From a virus, in the IMG/VR virus record IMGVR_UViG_3300028925_001363, positions 1-22,009 of that record: a stretch of DNA of 22,009 nucleotides. One strand, 5' to 3'. Shown here one piece after another: positions 1-8,668 of this stretch. The position numbers and the translations under genes are program-made. Position 1 is the stretch's first letter. The number at the start of each line of letters is the position of its first letter. Below the pieces are notes generated by a model that did not search any database, was not told the origin of the DNA, and was given only the letters and a program-made list of their open reading frames with translations.

Positions 1-1577
1 CTGTCGCCTATATACAGCGCTTTAACAGCAGTGCCAACTCCAGTTGTTATTGTTTTTGAATCGTAACTAGCAGTCGATACGTCCCAAGCTGTACTCATAG
101 TGTATGAAAATATCTTTAGACCTTGAGTAACATAAACTCTTAAACCGTTTGTACTAAAAAAACCAGTACCAAGAGTTGTTCCTATTTGTGTAGCTGGATC
201 GTATGTATCTGAATTGTAAGCATTACTTGTAAAATCATAACCTGTTTTAAAAGTTTTTAATTCTAATTCAAGTTCGCCAACTGCAGGGACATTTGCATAT
301 GTATATGTGGTTGGAGCTGTTAGTGTATGTGTTTGTATGTCTGAAGCAGACCAATCTAATTCATCAGTAGTTCCTGTTAGTGCGGTAGTCGTTAGTGGTA
401 CAGCACCTGCTTCAGCCCATGTCATACCACCTGTATTACCAGATTGCGCTGTTAACATATAGCCATTAGTAGGGGCATTTGATATTTTCAAATTAGCCTC
501 ATCAATAATATTGTTGGCTATAGTTACTGCACCTGTATCTAACATTGTTGCTTCACCAGACATCACATTATCTATCCATTTAGATGCACCTGTATCATAC
601 AACATCATTGAACCATCAGCTATTGATGTGAATGTTGTATCTGTCATTGAATCTAATGTTGTTGCAGTACCTTGAATAGATACCCATGCAGAACCATTGT
701 AATATTTTAATAAGTTATCTGTAGAATTGTAGACTAAGTCACCTTCATCTAAAGAACTATCTGGATCAGATGATGCTATTCTGTATATACTAGCAAAGCT
801 ATTAACTCCTGCAACATTAGAAGCTACTGTTGTTACGTTAGCAGATATGCCAGCTACTGTAGTTACATTGGCACTGATGCCTGCTACTGTAGTTACGTTT
901 GCAGTTACACCAGCTACTGATGTTACGTTAGCAGATACACCTGCTACTGATGTTACGTTAGCAGATATACCTGCTACTGTTGTAACGTTAGCTCTAATTC
1001 CAGCTACTGTTGTTATATCAGCAGTGATATCAGATAGTGAGGAAAGACCAGATGAGGTTATTGTTGTTTCAACATGACCACTAGAATCAAAAGATAGCAT
1101 CTTTGATGCTCTAGTAGCACTAACTGGTAAAGTTAATGTCGCTGATGTTACATCTGTGTCTAACAACTTAATAGAACGATCGCTTTGTGTTTCTCTTTCT
1201 GCAACCATACTAGTTAAAGAATCTAATTGTGTATTTAAAGTAACAATATCAAATGCTCCAGCAGGTGAGAAGTCTGTAATTCTTTCTACAACAACATCTC
1301 TTAATATAACTACTGAATCATTAACTGTTAAACCACTACCGAATGTTACAGTACCACCTGCACCAAACTCGTATGCACTATCAGAAGCATTAACACTTCC
1401 TTCAACCGAATAAGTTATTGAAGTAGAAGGTGCTGGATCATGAGTCATAAGAACTCCGTTCTTATAAACTACTACATCTGCTACTGTGTAAAATTCAAAA
1501 GCTACTGTAAAAACTGTTTGCGCTGATGTCGCAACATAAGAATTACGTGGTACATTTAAAGCTGTGGTTATTGCCAT
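1..1577 (-). CDS. Tail fiber protein, T7 gp17-like N-terminus (partial, runs off left edge)
   Basis: The frame is open for 525 codons from an ATG at 1577 to the window edge, so the C-terminus is missing. The start follows AGGA with a 7-nt spacer. Residues 1 to about 150 (MAITTALNVPRNSYVATSAQ, then FTVAFEFYTVADVVVYKNG) look like the T7 tail-fiber N-terminal domain that attaches the fiber to the tail. A short helical stretch (LNTQLDSLTSMVAERETQ) and seven 10-residue repeats of the type TTVAGIxANV (about residues 182-252) form a probable trimeric shaft. The middle part (KWIDNVMSGEATML..GAVTIANNII) resembles fibers of marine phages. From about residue 447 a module with FFSTNGLRVYV and STAWDVSTASYDSK matches the blade repeat of phage beta-propeller-type receptor-binding domains. 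The role is host recognition. It is the last gene in the module, after the ejection proteins. The N-terminal assignment is firm; the propeller call is inference. Confidence 0.85.
   Translation of the reverse strand, partial: MAITTALNVPRNSYVATSAQTVFTVAFEFYTVADVVVYKNGVLMTHDPAPSTSITYSVEGSVNASDSAYEFGAGGTVTFGSGLTVNDSVVILRDVVVERITDFSPAGAFDIVTLNTQLDSLTSMVAERETQSDRSIKLLDTDVTSATLTLPVSATRASKMLSFDSSGHVETTITSSGLSSLSDITADITTVAGIRANVTTVAGISANVTSVAGVSANVTSVAGVTANVTTVAGISANVTTVAGISANVTTVASNVAGVNSFASIYRIASSDPDSSLDEGDLVYNSTDNLLKYYNGSAWVSIQGTATTLDSMTDTTFTSIADGSMMLYDTGASKWIDNVMSGEATMLDTGAVTIANNIIDEANLKISNAPTNGYMLTAQSGNTGGMTWAEAGAVPLTTTALTGTTDELDWSASDIQTHTLTAPTTYTYANVPAVGELELELKTFKTGYDFTSNAYNSDTYDPATQIGTTLGTGFFSTNGLRVYVTQGLKIFSYTMSTAWDVSTASYDSKTITTGVGTAVKALYIGD
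823..1032. repeat. Seven tandem 30-bp units inside the fiber gene
   Basis: On the plus strand, units beginning GCTACTG start at 823, 853, 883, 913, 943, 973 and 1003 with an exact 30-bp period. Each encodes ten residues (VTTVAGIxAN type) on the minus strand, so the array keeps frame whatever the copy number. The two units at 913 and 943 are nearly identical, which points to recent duplication. It probably forms part of the fiber shaft. Confidence 0.9.
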
Positions 1578-1603
1578 TATTTTTTCCTATTTAAATTGAT
1601 GTT

Positions 1604-1631
1604 ATTATACACTATTATTCACCGAAGTCAC
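1604..1631 (-). promoter_or_regulatory. Possible sigma70-like promoter before the fiber gene
   Basis: On the minus strand a perfect TATAAT (1604-1609) lies 16 bp after GTGACT (1626-1631, 4 of 6 matches to TTGACA). The 37-nt gap between the last internal virion protein and the fiber gene is one of few true gaps in the module, which makes a separate fiber transcript plausible. The -35 lies inside the end of the upstream gene. Such AT-rich matches arise easily by chance. Confidence 0.3.
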
Positions 1632-4600
1632 TACCTTTTATTACTGTTTTTGCTAATGGATCATATATTTTTCTAAACAAGTCTTTTGTATAGAACAGAT
1701 TATTAAATGGAGTCGCCCTTCTTAGTACTCCAACTCTGTTTGCTTGAGAATTTTCAGTAAGGAATGAATGAGCTAGACCCATCATCAAACCACCAGAAGC
1801 TCCCAATGGTTCTGATATTGCATCTGCTAAATTCTCTTTACCAAATCTACCTTTAACACCAAGCAAAGGTCTTAAACCTACATTACCCATTGTTAGATTT
1901 TCTATATTGAAAGACAGATCAGACATCACACCCAACACACCTGATATTTCTATTGCTCTAATAAATCTTTCCTCATCACTCATTGCCATGAATCTGTCGT
2001 GTGGTGTTTTCATATACAAAGATATACCACCCATGAACAGCATAGACATTAAGCCACCAACAAAGTTTTTATCCTTACCAGACATACCTGCCATTACAAC
2101 TTTTCTGTTTGCTGATACACCCCAACTCATAAACTGCATTGGTAAAGCAAGTAAAGCATTATTCATAGAGCCACCATCTTGTCCTTTTTTATAACCCAAT
2201 TTTCTACCTACAGCATTATTCCAGAAAGCATTACCTTTAGGACTATTGATCCTGCTTTGTCCGTGCATAATATTTAGTTGATCTACTATATGTGGTGTAA
2301 CAATAGCTCTGTCTGTTTCTGCATACAAGGCTTCTTGAAATTTAATAGACGCATTTTCTCCACCTTTTTTAGATAACCACTTATCTACATTGGCTAACCT
2401 CATACCATCAACTTCTTCCCAAGGCATACGAGCTATAGTTTTTGCAGTAGTTTCATCTATACCCATAGATGCCATTCTGTTTATAGTATGCCTAGAAGCT
2501 TTACCTTTTGACATATTGATAGCATCATTAAGTATTTCTTGATGACCTATAACAGCTTCAAAGTCTTTCATTTTCTGAGTCCAAGGAGTTAAACCATTGA
2601 CTACAAACCATGAAGGCTGTAGTTCGTTAAGTTTATTTAAAGCTTTACCAAACAAACCTGTACCTCTATTAGAGGGTGTTATTTGTCCTGCCTCTACCAT
2701 AAATCTTTTCTTTGCCATACCAAGTTCAGTATCTATTGTAGCTCCTAAGCCTTTGTTTTGTTTTAAAGCTTTTAAATAAGCTATTCTATTATTACCAAAT
2801 GCTTGTCTAAATACTTGACCTGCTACTTTTTGTAATCCATGAACCATAACTGGTCTAGCTACATCAACTACTGCTGAATACACAACACGTCCCATCATAG
2901 TTGTACTTGCTATATTCATTAAACCCTCAGCAACTTTCTTTGATCTTGCAGAAGAATCTTGTAGATTAATAGTACCTGTCATCTTACCTTTTTCATCTGT
3001 AAAGGCATTAATGATTCTGTTATATTTTGTCATATCTTTTGTTGATTTGATTTCACCTGTTAACAGTTTAATTCTAGCATCAACTGTCCAATTAGACATA
3101 TTAGCATCACCAAATCTTTTGGCAATCTCTATAGCTGTACCAGCTCTTTGAGTATATTGTCTCATAATAACTGATGAGTCTAGTTCTATAAAATCTTCAA
3201 CACCATTGTATTGTTTTGTTAACATCTTGTTAGGTATGTTAAGATTTCTGCTCATAAATTGTTTTGCACCATAAGTAACATTGCCTTCATCATCTAATGC
3301 TTTACCAAGTATACCTTCTATATCATCTGATTCTACAGTAAGAATATGATTATAAACTTTCCTTGCTCTTTTCATAGTTTCAGTTTTAGAAGAAGACAGT
3401 TGAGTTATCTCACCAGTTTCTTTGTTTATTACATTCTTTCTACCAATAGGACTTTGAAAGAAATCTGATAACATATTAATAAACACAGTTTTATTAGCAA
3501 TGATAGCATCTTTATTATATACCCTTGGTAAATACTTTTCTTTGTTGTGTATATTTAAACCCTTTAATTGACTTTCTTTTGCTAGGTCACCAAGTTGTGT
3601 ATCCAAGTCTTTTATAAGAGCTTTTTCGCTATCCAGTATTTCGTTTAACTTACCTTTTTGAAAAGCATTTAACTCAGTATCACTAGCCAATGTTTTTTCT
3701 AGATCATCTATGATTGTTTGTTTAGCAAGTTTAAAATTAGTAACAGATGTTTTGTTATTTGATATACCATACAGGTCCATATCTTTACCTGTTTTTTCAA
3801 AGTATGCTGTCATCTCATCTGCTTGTTGTCTAACATACTTATTGGTAGTAGCATAAAAAGTATCATCTGAAATAGCTCTAGAAATATCTGCTCTAAACTC
3901 AGCTACAGATTGACCCTCAGTTTTACCTTTAAAGTCACTTATTCTTAGTTTGTTTTTGGTTTGGTTAAATGAAGCAAGATAAGTAGATTCTTCGTCGTCC
4001 ATTCTAAATCTAACCCATGCTTCATCATTGTTTCTAAGAATATTAGCTAATGGTATTTCATGGTTTCTTCTTATAGCAAGGGCTACAGAACTCTTTGTAG
4101 CTCCACCAGCTCTGTTAACTTCAGACATAGTTGAATGATCACCACTAAGAGCTATCATAGATTCTTGCATATACCTACCAACTTTAGTATTTTTAAATAC
4201 TCCGTTAGCTGTTACTTTACCAGCATTAGTAAGTTTTTCTAAATTGTTAAATGCTTTAGAGAAGATATTACTTCTGGCTAATGAACCTTTTGATGCTTCT
4301 TTTTGAAATTCTCTATAAGCTAAGTCTAATGTTCTTAACTCAAAATCTCTTTCTGATTCTATAAATTCTCCTGTTGTTCTACTTACTTTTCTACCTTCAC
4401 CTTGAACTTCAGTGATGAATAATTGTTTTACTTTAAGTTGTTGGTAGTTTTCAAATGAACCAATTCTGTTTCTCATGTTAGGAGTTTCATTATTCCAATC
4501 ATCTAACAGTTTTTTTGAATTGATTTTAATTGTAGGTTTAGATGTTTTAGTGGCTTTGTTAAATCCTATAGATTTTTTAAACCTGTTACTTATTTTTTCA

Positions 4601-5685
4601 ACTGAACCAGTAACATCATTAATAAACTTATAAGTCCACAATGGTGTTGCATCAGTTTCTTCTATTAATCTAAAAGCATCATCATATAGTACAGCTAGTC
4701 TTTCTGCTTTGTTTGGGTACATACCTGTGAAAGTAGGTGAGTTCATAAAAGGTTGCTGTAATTCTGGTTCTGTGTAAGACCATTGTTTGGTATTGGGGTT
4801 TTGTGTAAATCTTTTATTAACCATTGCTTTACCAGTTTTAACAGTTTTAGCTCCTACCATACCACCCATTAAACCACCCATCAAACCACCTATACCTAGT
4901 AGCATAGCTGATTCTTGCCATGTAGAATTGTAATCATATTTGCGTCTTAGGTATTCGTTTGGAGACATAGCTCCAGCTGTTATCGCACCAGACTTACCTG
5001 CACGTCTAGCAAAACTTGAACCTCTCATTAAAGTTCTAGTCAATTTCATAGTTGTAGAACCTAATAAACCTAACCCAGAAAACGTACCAATTAACATTGA
5101 TGGATCACCAATAGCACCACCCACCATTCTAGCCATAAGTCTATCACCTCTAGCTAATCTTTCTTCTTTACGATTAACTCTATCTATACCAACTTTGATT
5201 GCGTCCATATGTTTTTCGTTTATAACATCACCAAAATCATTGACATATGCTTCATACCCTGCAAGGTTTTCTTTTGTATAAGGGTTAAAACTTTGATCAT
5301 AACCAGCTTCTCTATAACCTGATGCTATATTATCTTGTTCTTGAGCTAACCATAATTGTATACCTTCCATAGAAAAAGATGTACCAACATCTTCCCAGAA
5401 CGTTTGGTCTCTACCTGTAAATTCAAATTCACCATTGTTAGGTTTATAGTCCGACCACTTGTTACCTAGTGCTAATTTCTTACGACCAGCTTCTTGTTCT
5501 TGTTCTCTAGTCAATTGACTCTTTACAGGAACGTGATCGTTTTGTAATACAGCACGTAATTCATCACCACGAATCTGTTTATTTTTTTCGTTAGTTACCT
5601 TTAGTTGATCTGTGATATCTTTATTGGCTAAATGTTTTTTAGTCAAGTCACCCCAGTCATTAAACAACCCAGCATGTTTTACCAT
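1615..5685 (-). CDS. Internal virion protein D-like (T7 gp16 position), ejection protein
   Basis: A 1356-residue protein in the place and size class of T7 gp16 (1318 residues), the largest internal core protein, which is ejected into the host envelope to help carry DNA across. The sequence is mostly polar and helical. Two Gly/Met-rich hydrophobic stretches stand out at about 187-210 (GGAIGDPSMLIGTFSGLGLL) and 260-279 (AMLLGIGGLMGGLMGGMVGA). A third hydrophobic region lies near the C-terminus (about 1180-1225: ALLALPMQFMSW and GGLMSMLFMGGISLYM). These could insert into membrane. I see no lytic transglycosylase (SLT) motif at the N-terminus, where T7 gp16 has one. The ATG follows AAGGT with a 7-nt spacer and lies 1 nt after the preceding stop codon. 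Function is assigned by size, order and composition, not by a domain match. Confidence 0.7.
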   Translation of the reverse strand: MVKHAGLFNDWGDLTKKHLANKDITDQLKVTNEKNKQIRGDELRAVLQNDHVPVKSQLTREQEQEAGRKKLALGNKWSDYKPNNGEFEFTGRDQTFWEDVGTSFSMEGIQLWLAQEQDNIASGYREAGYDQSFNPYTKENLAGYEAYVNDFGDVINEKHMDAIKVGIDRVNRKEERLARGDRLMARMVGGAIGDPSMLIGTFSGLGLLGSTTMKLTRTLMRGSSFARRAGKSGAITAGAMSPNEYLRRKYDYNSTWQESAMLLGIGGLMGGLMGGMVGAKTVKTGKAMVNKRFTQNPNTKQWSYTEPELQQPFMNSPTFTGMYPNKAERLAVLYDDAFRLIEETDATPLWTYKFINDVTGSVEKISNRFKKSIGFNKATKTSKPTIKINSKKLLDDWNNETPNMRNRIGSFENYQQLKVKQLFITEVQGEGRKVSRTTGEFIESERDFELRTLDLAYREFQKEASKGSLARSNIFSKAFNNLEKLTNAGKVTANGVFKNTKVGRYMQESMIALSGDHSTMSEVNRAGGATKSSVALAIRRNHEIPLANILRNNDEAWVRFRMDDEESTYLASFNQTKNKLRISDFKGKTEGQSVAEFRADISRAISDDTFYATTNKYVRQQADEMTAYFEKTGKDMDLYGISNNKTSVTNFKLAKQTIIDDLEKTLASDTELNAFQKGKLNEILDSEKALIKDLDTQLGDLAKESQLKGLNIHNKEKYLPRVYNKDAIIANKTVFINMLSDFFQSPIGRKNVINKETGEITQLSSSKTETMKRARKVYNHILTVESDDIEGILGKALDDEGNVTYGAKQFMSRNLNIPNKMLTKQYNGVEDFIELDSSVIMRQYTQRAGTAIEIAKRFGDANMSNWTVDARIKLLTGEIKSTKDMTKYNRIINAFTDEKGKMTGTINLQDSSARSKKVAEGLMNIASTTMMGRVVYSAVVDVARPVMVHGLQKVAGQVFRQAFGNNRIAYLKALKQNKGLGATIDTELGMAKKRFMVEAGQITPSNRGTGLFGKALNKLNELQPSWFVVNGLTPWTQKMKDFEAVIGHQEILNDAINMSKGKASRHTINRMASMGIDETTAKTIARMPWEEVDGMRLANVDKWLSKKGGENASIKFQEALYAETDRAIVTPHIVDQLNIMHGQSRINSPKGNAFWNNAVGRKLGYKKGQDGGSMNNALLALPMQFMSWGVSANRKVVMAGMSGKDKNFVGGLMSMLFMGGISLYMKTPHDRFMAMSDEERFIRAIEISGVLGVMSDLSFNIENLTMGNVGLRPLLGVKGRFGKENLADAISEPLGASGGLMMGLAHSFLTENSQANRVGVLRRATPFNNLFYTKDLFRKIYDPLAKTVIKGSDFGE

Positions 5686-5686
5686 T

Positions 5687-8173
5687 TTATTTACCTTGAA
5701 ATTCTAATTGATCTTTTGCCTGTTGAAGTTCACCGCTTCTTATTTGTTTAAAACGATCTACGCCTAGAAGATCAATATAAGCTTCATCTAAATCTACGAT
5801 TGTTAAAGCACCACTTGTTTCTCTAAACATAAATGGAACTCCATCTGAATGCATACCTTTTAAATGATAGATACCTTTTACTTCAGATTTTACTAAGTAA
5901 GCATTATCACCTAATTGTATATCTTTAAAGGTATCACCAAAATCTTTTGCAAATCCTTCTGGTATAGCTTTTTTGACTACACCTGATATCCAATCTACTG
6001 AACCTTCATCATCAAGATATAGTTTCTCTACAGGGTTACTCATTAAGATAGGTAAGTCATAGTCATCTCTTTGATCTGAGAAATCTTCTTCTTCAATAAA
6101 ACTTGCACCAACATTTTCATATGCTAAAACACGTTTACCAATTGAACTCATAACCTTTTCTAATTGACCTTTAGTCATATTAGGATTAAGGTCTACAGCT
6201 TTCATATACACTGTTCGTAATTTGTCTTGAATGTTAATTGTCATTTGACCTTCTTCTATAACGTTAACTAAAACATCATTACCTTTATAACTGTTTTTAG
6301 GATTTCTTCTACCATCTGCACCTCTAGCAGGCAGTACATGAGAATCATTTGTCATTGAAGTTGTACTCCAATTTTCTGAACTTGATAACCAATCATCAAA
6401 AACTGTATCCACTCTATTATCTCTAGAGGTTCTATCTTGCAGTGACATATCAGACTCATCTCTTTGCAAAGCTTTAAGTCTTAAAGGATAATAATAGTTT
6501 AAACTTTCAAAACCTTCTTTGCTATTCAGGTTACCTTTATAATCATAATGACCATCATCATTACCTATCATGTATAAGAATAAATCTTCTTCTACATTTG
6601 CTCCTTGAGGATTATCTGCCATCATTTGAGCATGCCCAGAATTTCTAAGTACAAGGATAGCATTAAATCTATCTTCAGGGCTAGCTTCAGGACTCTGAGC
6701 TACAGCAACTAATTGATTGACATTTGCAGAATAAGCTTTACCTGTAGCTATGAATACTTGTTCATCTCTATCCATTGCTAAATTGAATTTATGTTCATTC
6801 TGTATTCTTGCTGATAATTCCTCAGGTGATTCGTCACCTACTAATGGTTGACTAAAAGATTGTTGCCATGTAAGTAATGTATTAACATCTACGTTATTAA
6901 CTTCAGCATGGGATATATCAGTACCATATTTAGAGTTGTAATTACCCACAGACATTTCATTAAATATATCTCTCTGCTCTACATCTGTAAAATCAATGTT
7001 CATAGTATCAGGATCGTAATTACCATTAACTATACTTCTTGCATCTTGCTTAGTAATTTCTTTAGCAATGAATCTATCGCGATTAATTGCATTAGTTTGT
7101 TGTAATTTTACTATATGGTTTTTTAAACTTTCTTTTAATGGTTTGTCGTTTTTAAACTTACCATTCAATTTACTAGTCTGGAAGTTTGCAACCTCTCCAT
7201 TGTCTAATGTCATGGATAAATCTTCAATATTACCATCTGTTTCTAACATTTCAAGTAATTTTCGGTACGTATTGTTCTTTCTTTCATAAACAGCCACAGA
7301 GGTATCGCCACCCTCCGTAACTAATTTAAGGTTGTTTGATGTAATAAGTTCGTTTACCCCTACTCCCAGCTTAATCTCGACCTTTAAATTTTCCAATCTT
7401 ATGATATCTTCAGGTGTTCTCATGTTCATAGCTAGTTCTCTATCAATATCTGCTATAGTAGAGTTAGAATTTACTTTGAACTGTTCAGCATCATCTTGTA
7501 CCAATATATTATCTCTATGAACTACTGTGTTATCAATTATCATATCCATACTTCTTGCATTGGTAACTGTTATTTCTCTTTGATTGAATTTATATTTATA
7601 TGCAAGGACTCTATCCTCAAGACTACTTAGTAAAGATTGTCTTTTTAATTCTTTTTCTTTTTCTGGCAATGTGTCCAATACTGTTTCTAAAGAATCAGTC
7701 ATCTGTACATGAAGTTGTTCAGGTGTTTGATTATAAAGATTTGCATTGGTAACTTCTTCGTTCATTATCCTGTTAGTAGTTTTATCAATTTCTTTTGAAT
7801 ATAAGTTATAAGCATTTAATTGGAATGCTTCCTGCTCTGATTTAGTTTTCAAATGAATAGGTGTAATAGGATCACTCATAACCTTAGCAGTTTTTATAAC
7901 ACTTACAGGACCTCTAGCTTCACTAGAATATTCTTCGCTCTTGTATTCAATAGTTTCATTAATAGGTTTGTAGTATTCGAAAGCTTCTTTACCACGTTTA
8001 GCTCCCCATTTCTTTTGAACCTTTAAAGCTTCTTTAGCATACATGTTAATAGAGTCATCTATAATACTAGCATCTTTGTTTGCACGATTAGCTTTGTCTC
8101 TTAAACCTTGACCAGCATTTATTTTAATTCTATCTTTGTATAAGACTGCTCTAGTTTCTTTTCTTAATGCCAT
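5687..8173 (-). CDS. Internal virion protein C-like (T7 gp15 position)
   Basis: An 828-residue, highly charged, mostly helical protein without signal peptide or clear membrane segment. It begins MALRKETRAVLYKDRIKINA and is rich in Asp, Asn, Lys and Glu. T7 gp15 is 747 residues and forms the middle layer of the internal core and of the ejected channel; position and composition here fit that role. It lies between the gp14-like and gp16-like genes, the order seen in T7 and its relatives. The start is supported by AAGGA 6 nt before the ATG. Its stop is separated from the next ATG by a single base, so coupled translation is likely. No catalytic motif was recognised. The assignment rests mainly on synteny. 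Confidence 0.7.
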   Translation of the reverse strand: MALRKETRAVLYKDRIKINAGQGLRDKANRANKDASIIDDSINMYAKEALKVQKKWGAKRGKEAFEYYKPINETIEYKSEEYSSEARGPVSVIKTAKVMSDPITPIHLKTKSEQEAFQLNAYNLYSKEIDKTTNRIMNEEVTNANLYNQTPEQLHVQMTDSLETVLDTLPEKEKELKRQSLLSSLEDRVLAYKYKFNQREITVTNARSMDMIIDNTVVHRDNILVQDDAEQFKVNSNSTIADIDRELAMNMRTPEDIIRLENLKVEIKLGVGVNELITSNNLKLVTEGGDTSVAVYERKNNTYRKLLEMLETDGNIEDLSMTLDNGEVANFQTSKLNGKFKNDKPLKESLKNHIVKLQQTNAINRDRFIAKEITKQDARSIVNGNYDPDTMNIDFTDVEQRDIFNEMSVGNYNSKYGTDISHAEVNNVDVNTLLTWQQSFSQPLVGDESPEELSARIQNEHKFNLAMDRDEQVFIATGKAYSANVNQLVAVAQSPEASPEDRFNAILVLRNSGHAQMMADNPQGANVEEDLFLYMIGNDDGHYDYKGNLNSKEGFESLNYYYPLRLKALQRDESDMSLQDRTSRDNRVDTVFDDWLSSSENWSTTSMTNDSHVLPARGADGRRNPKNSYKGNDVLVNVIEEGQMTINIQDKLRTVYMKAVDLNPNMTKGQLEKVMSSIGKRVLAYENVGASFIEEEDFSDQRDDYDLPILMSNPVEKLYLDDEGSVDWISGVVKKAIPEGFAKDFGDTFKDIQLGDNAYLVKSEVKGIYHLKGMHSDGVPFMFRETSGALTIVDLDEAYIDLLGVDRFKQIRSGELQQAKDQLEFQGK

Positions 8174-8182
8174 GTTCTGTCC

Positions 8183-8668
8183 TTAAAATGTTTCATCAAA
8201 TGTTGATTTAGCTCTTATAAGATTTCTGCTAACTGTAGAGAATACATCAGCTTTAGTATGTTTAGCAGACTTCTTACTCATTAAAGCTTGATCTCTACTG
8301 TACATACTATTCATTCTGTTCTCAATACCTGCTAATGCTATAGCTCCCATATCATCTTTCATTGTATTTTGATTAGCTTGCATTAAAGCTCTGAATGATG
8401 CACTGTTAGAAGATACACCTGTAGTACTCATTAAAGCTCTGTTAGTTGAAACTGTTTGGAAGTACTGTCTTTTTCTTTCTAGTTCAGTTGCATTGGCTTC
8501 AAGTATAGCTCTTTGTGCTTGATCTTCGTATTGATCTGCTTGAGATTGTAGACGTTGTTGTTCATACTTTGCACTCTGTTTTTGTGCGCGTACTTGCATT
8601 ACAGTACCTATCCCTTGAGAAATCATAGAGAAGATACCCAATAATTGAGGTGTTAGAAATCCAAACAT
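8183..8668 (-). CDS. Internal virion protein B-like (T7 gp14 position)
   Basis: A 161-residue protein. A hydrophobic N-terminal segment (residues 1-25, FGFLTPQLLGIFSMISQGIG) is followed by a long Gln/Glu/Arg-rich helix with coiled-coil character (about 27-75, with QSAKYEQQRLQSQADQYEDQ). The middle part (TVSTNRALMSTTGVSSNSAS) is typical of T7 gp14-like and related podovirus ejection proteins. T7 gp14 (196 residues) sits at the portal end of the core and is placed in the host outer membrane on infection. The ATG overlaps the stop of tail tubular B as TAATG, so translation is probably coupled. The family call is good from pattern and position. Confidence 0.8.
   Translation of the reverse strand: MFGFLTPQLLGIFSMISQGIGTVMQVRAQKQSAKYEQQRLQSQADQYEDQAQRAILEANATELERKRQYFQTVSTNRALMSTTGVSSNSASFRALMQANQNTMKDDMGAIALAGIENRMNSMYSRDQALMSKKSAKHTKADVFSTVSRNLIRAKSTFDETF

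Noticed and set aside
847-1413. Plus-strand open frames with repeated PATVVTLA-like sequence
   Set aside because: They are the antisense shadow of the 30-bp repeat array and following part of the fiber gene; no ribosome binding site, and the minus frame is the clear coding strand.
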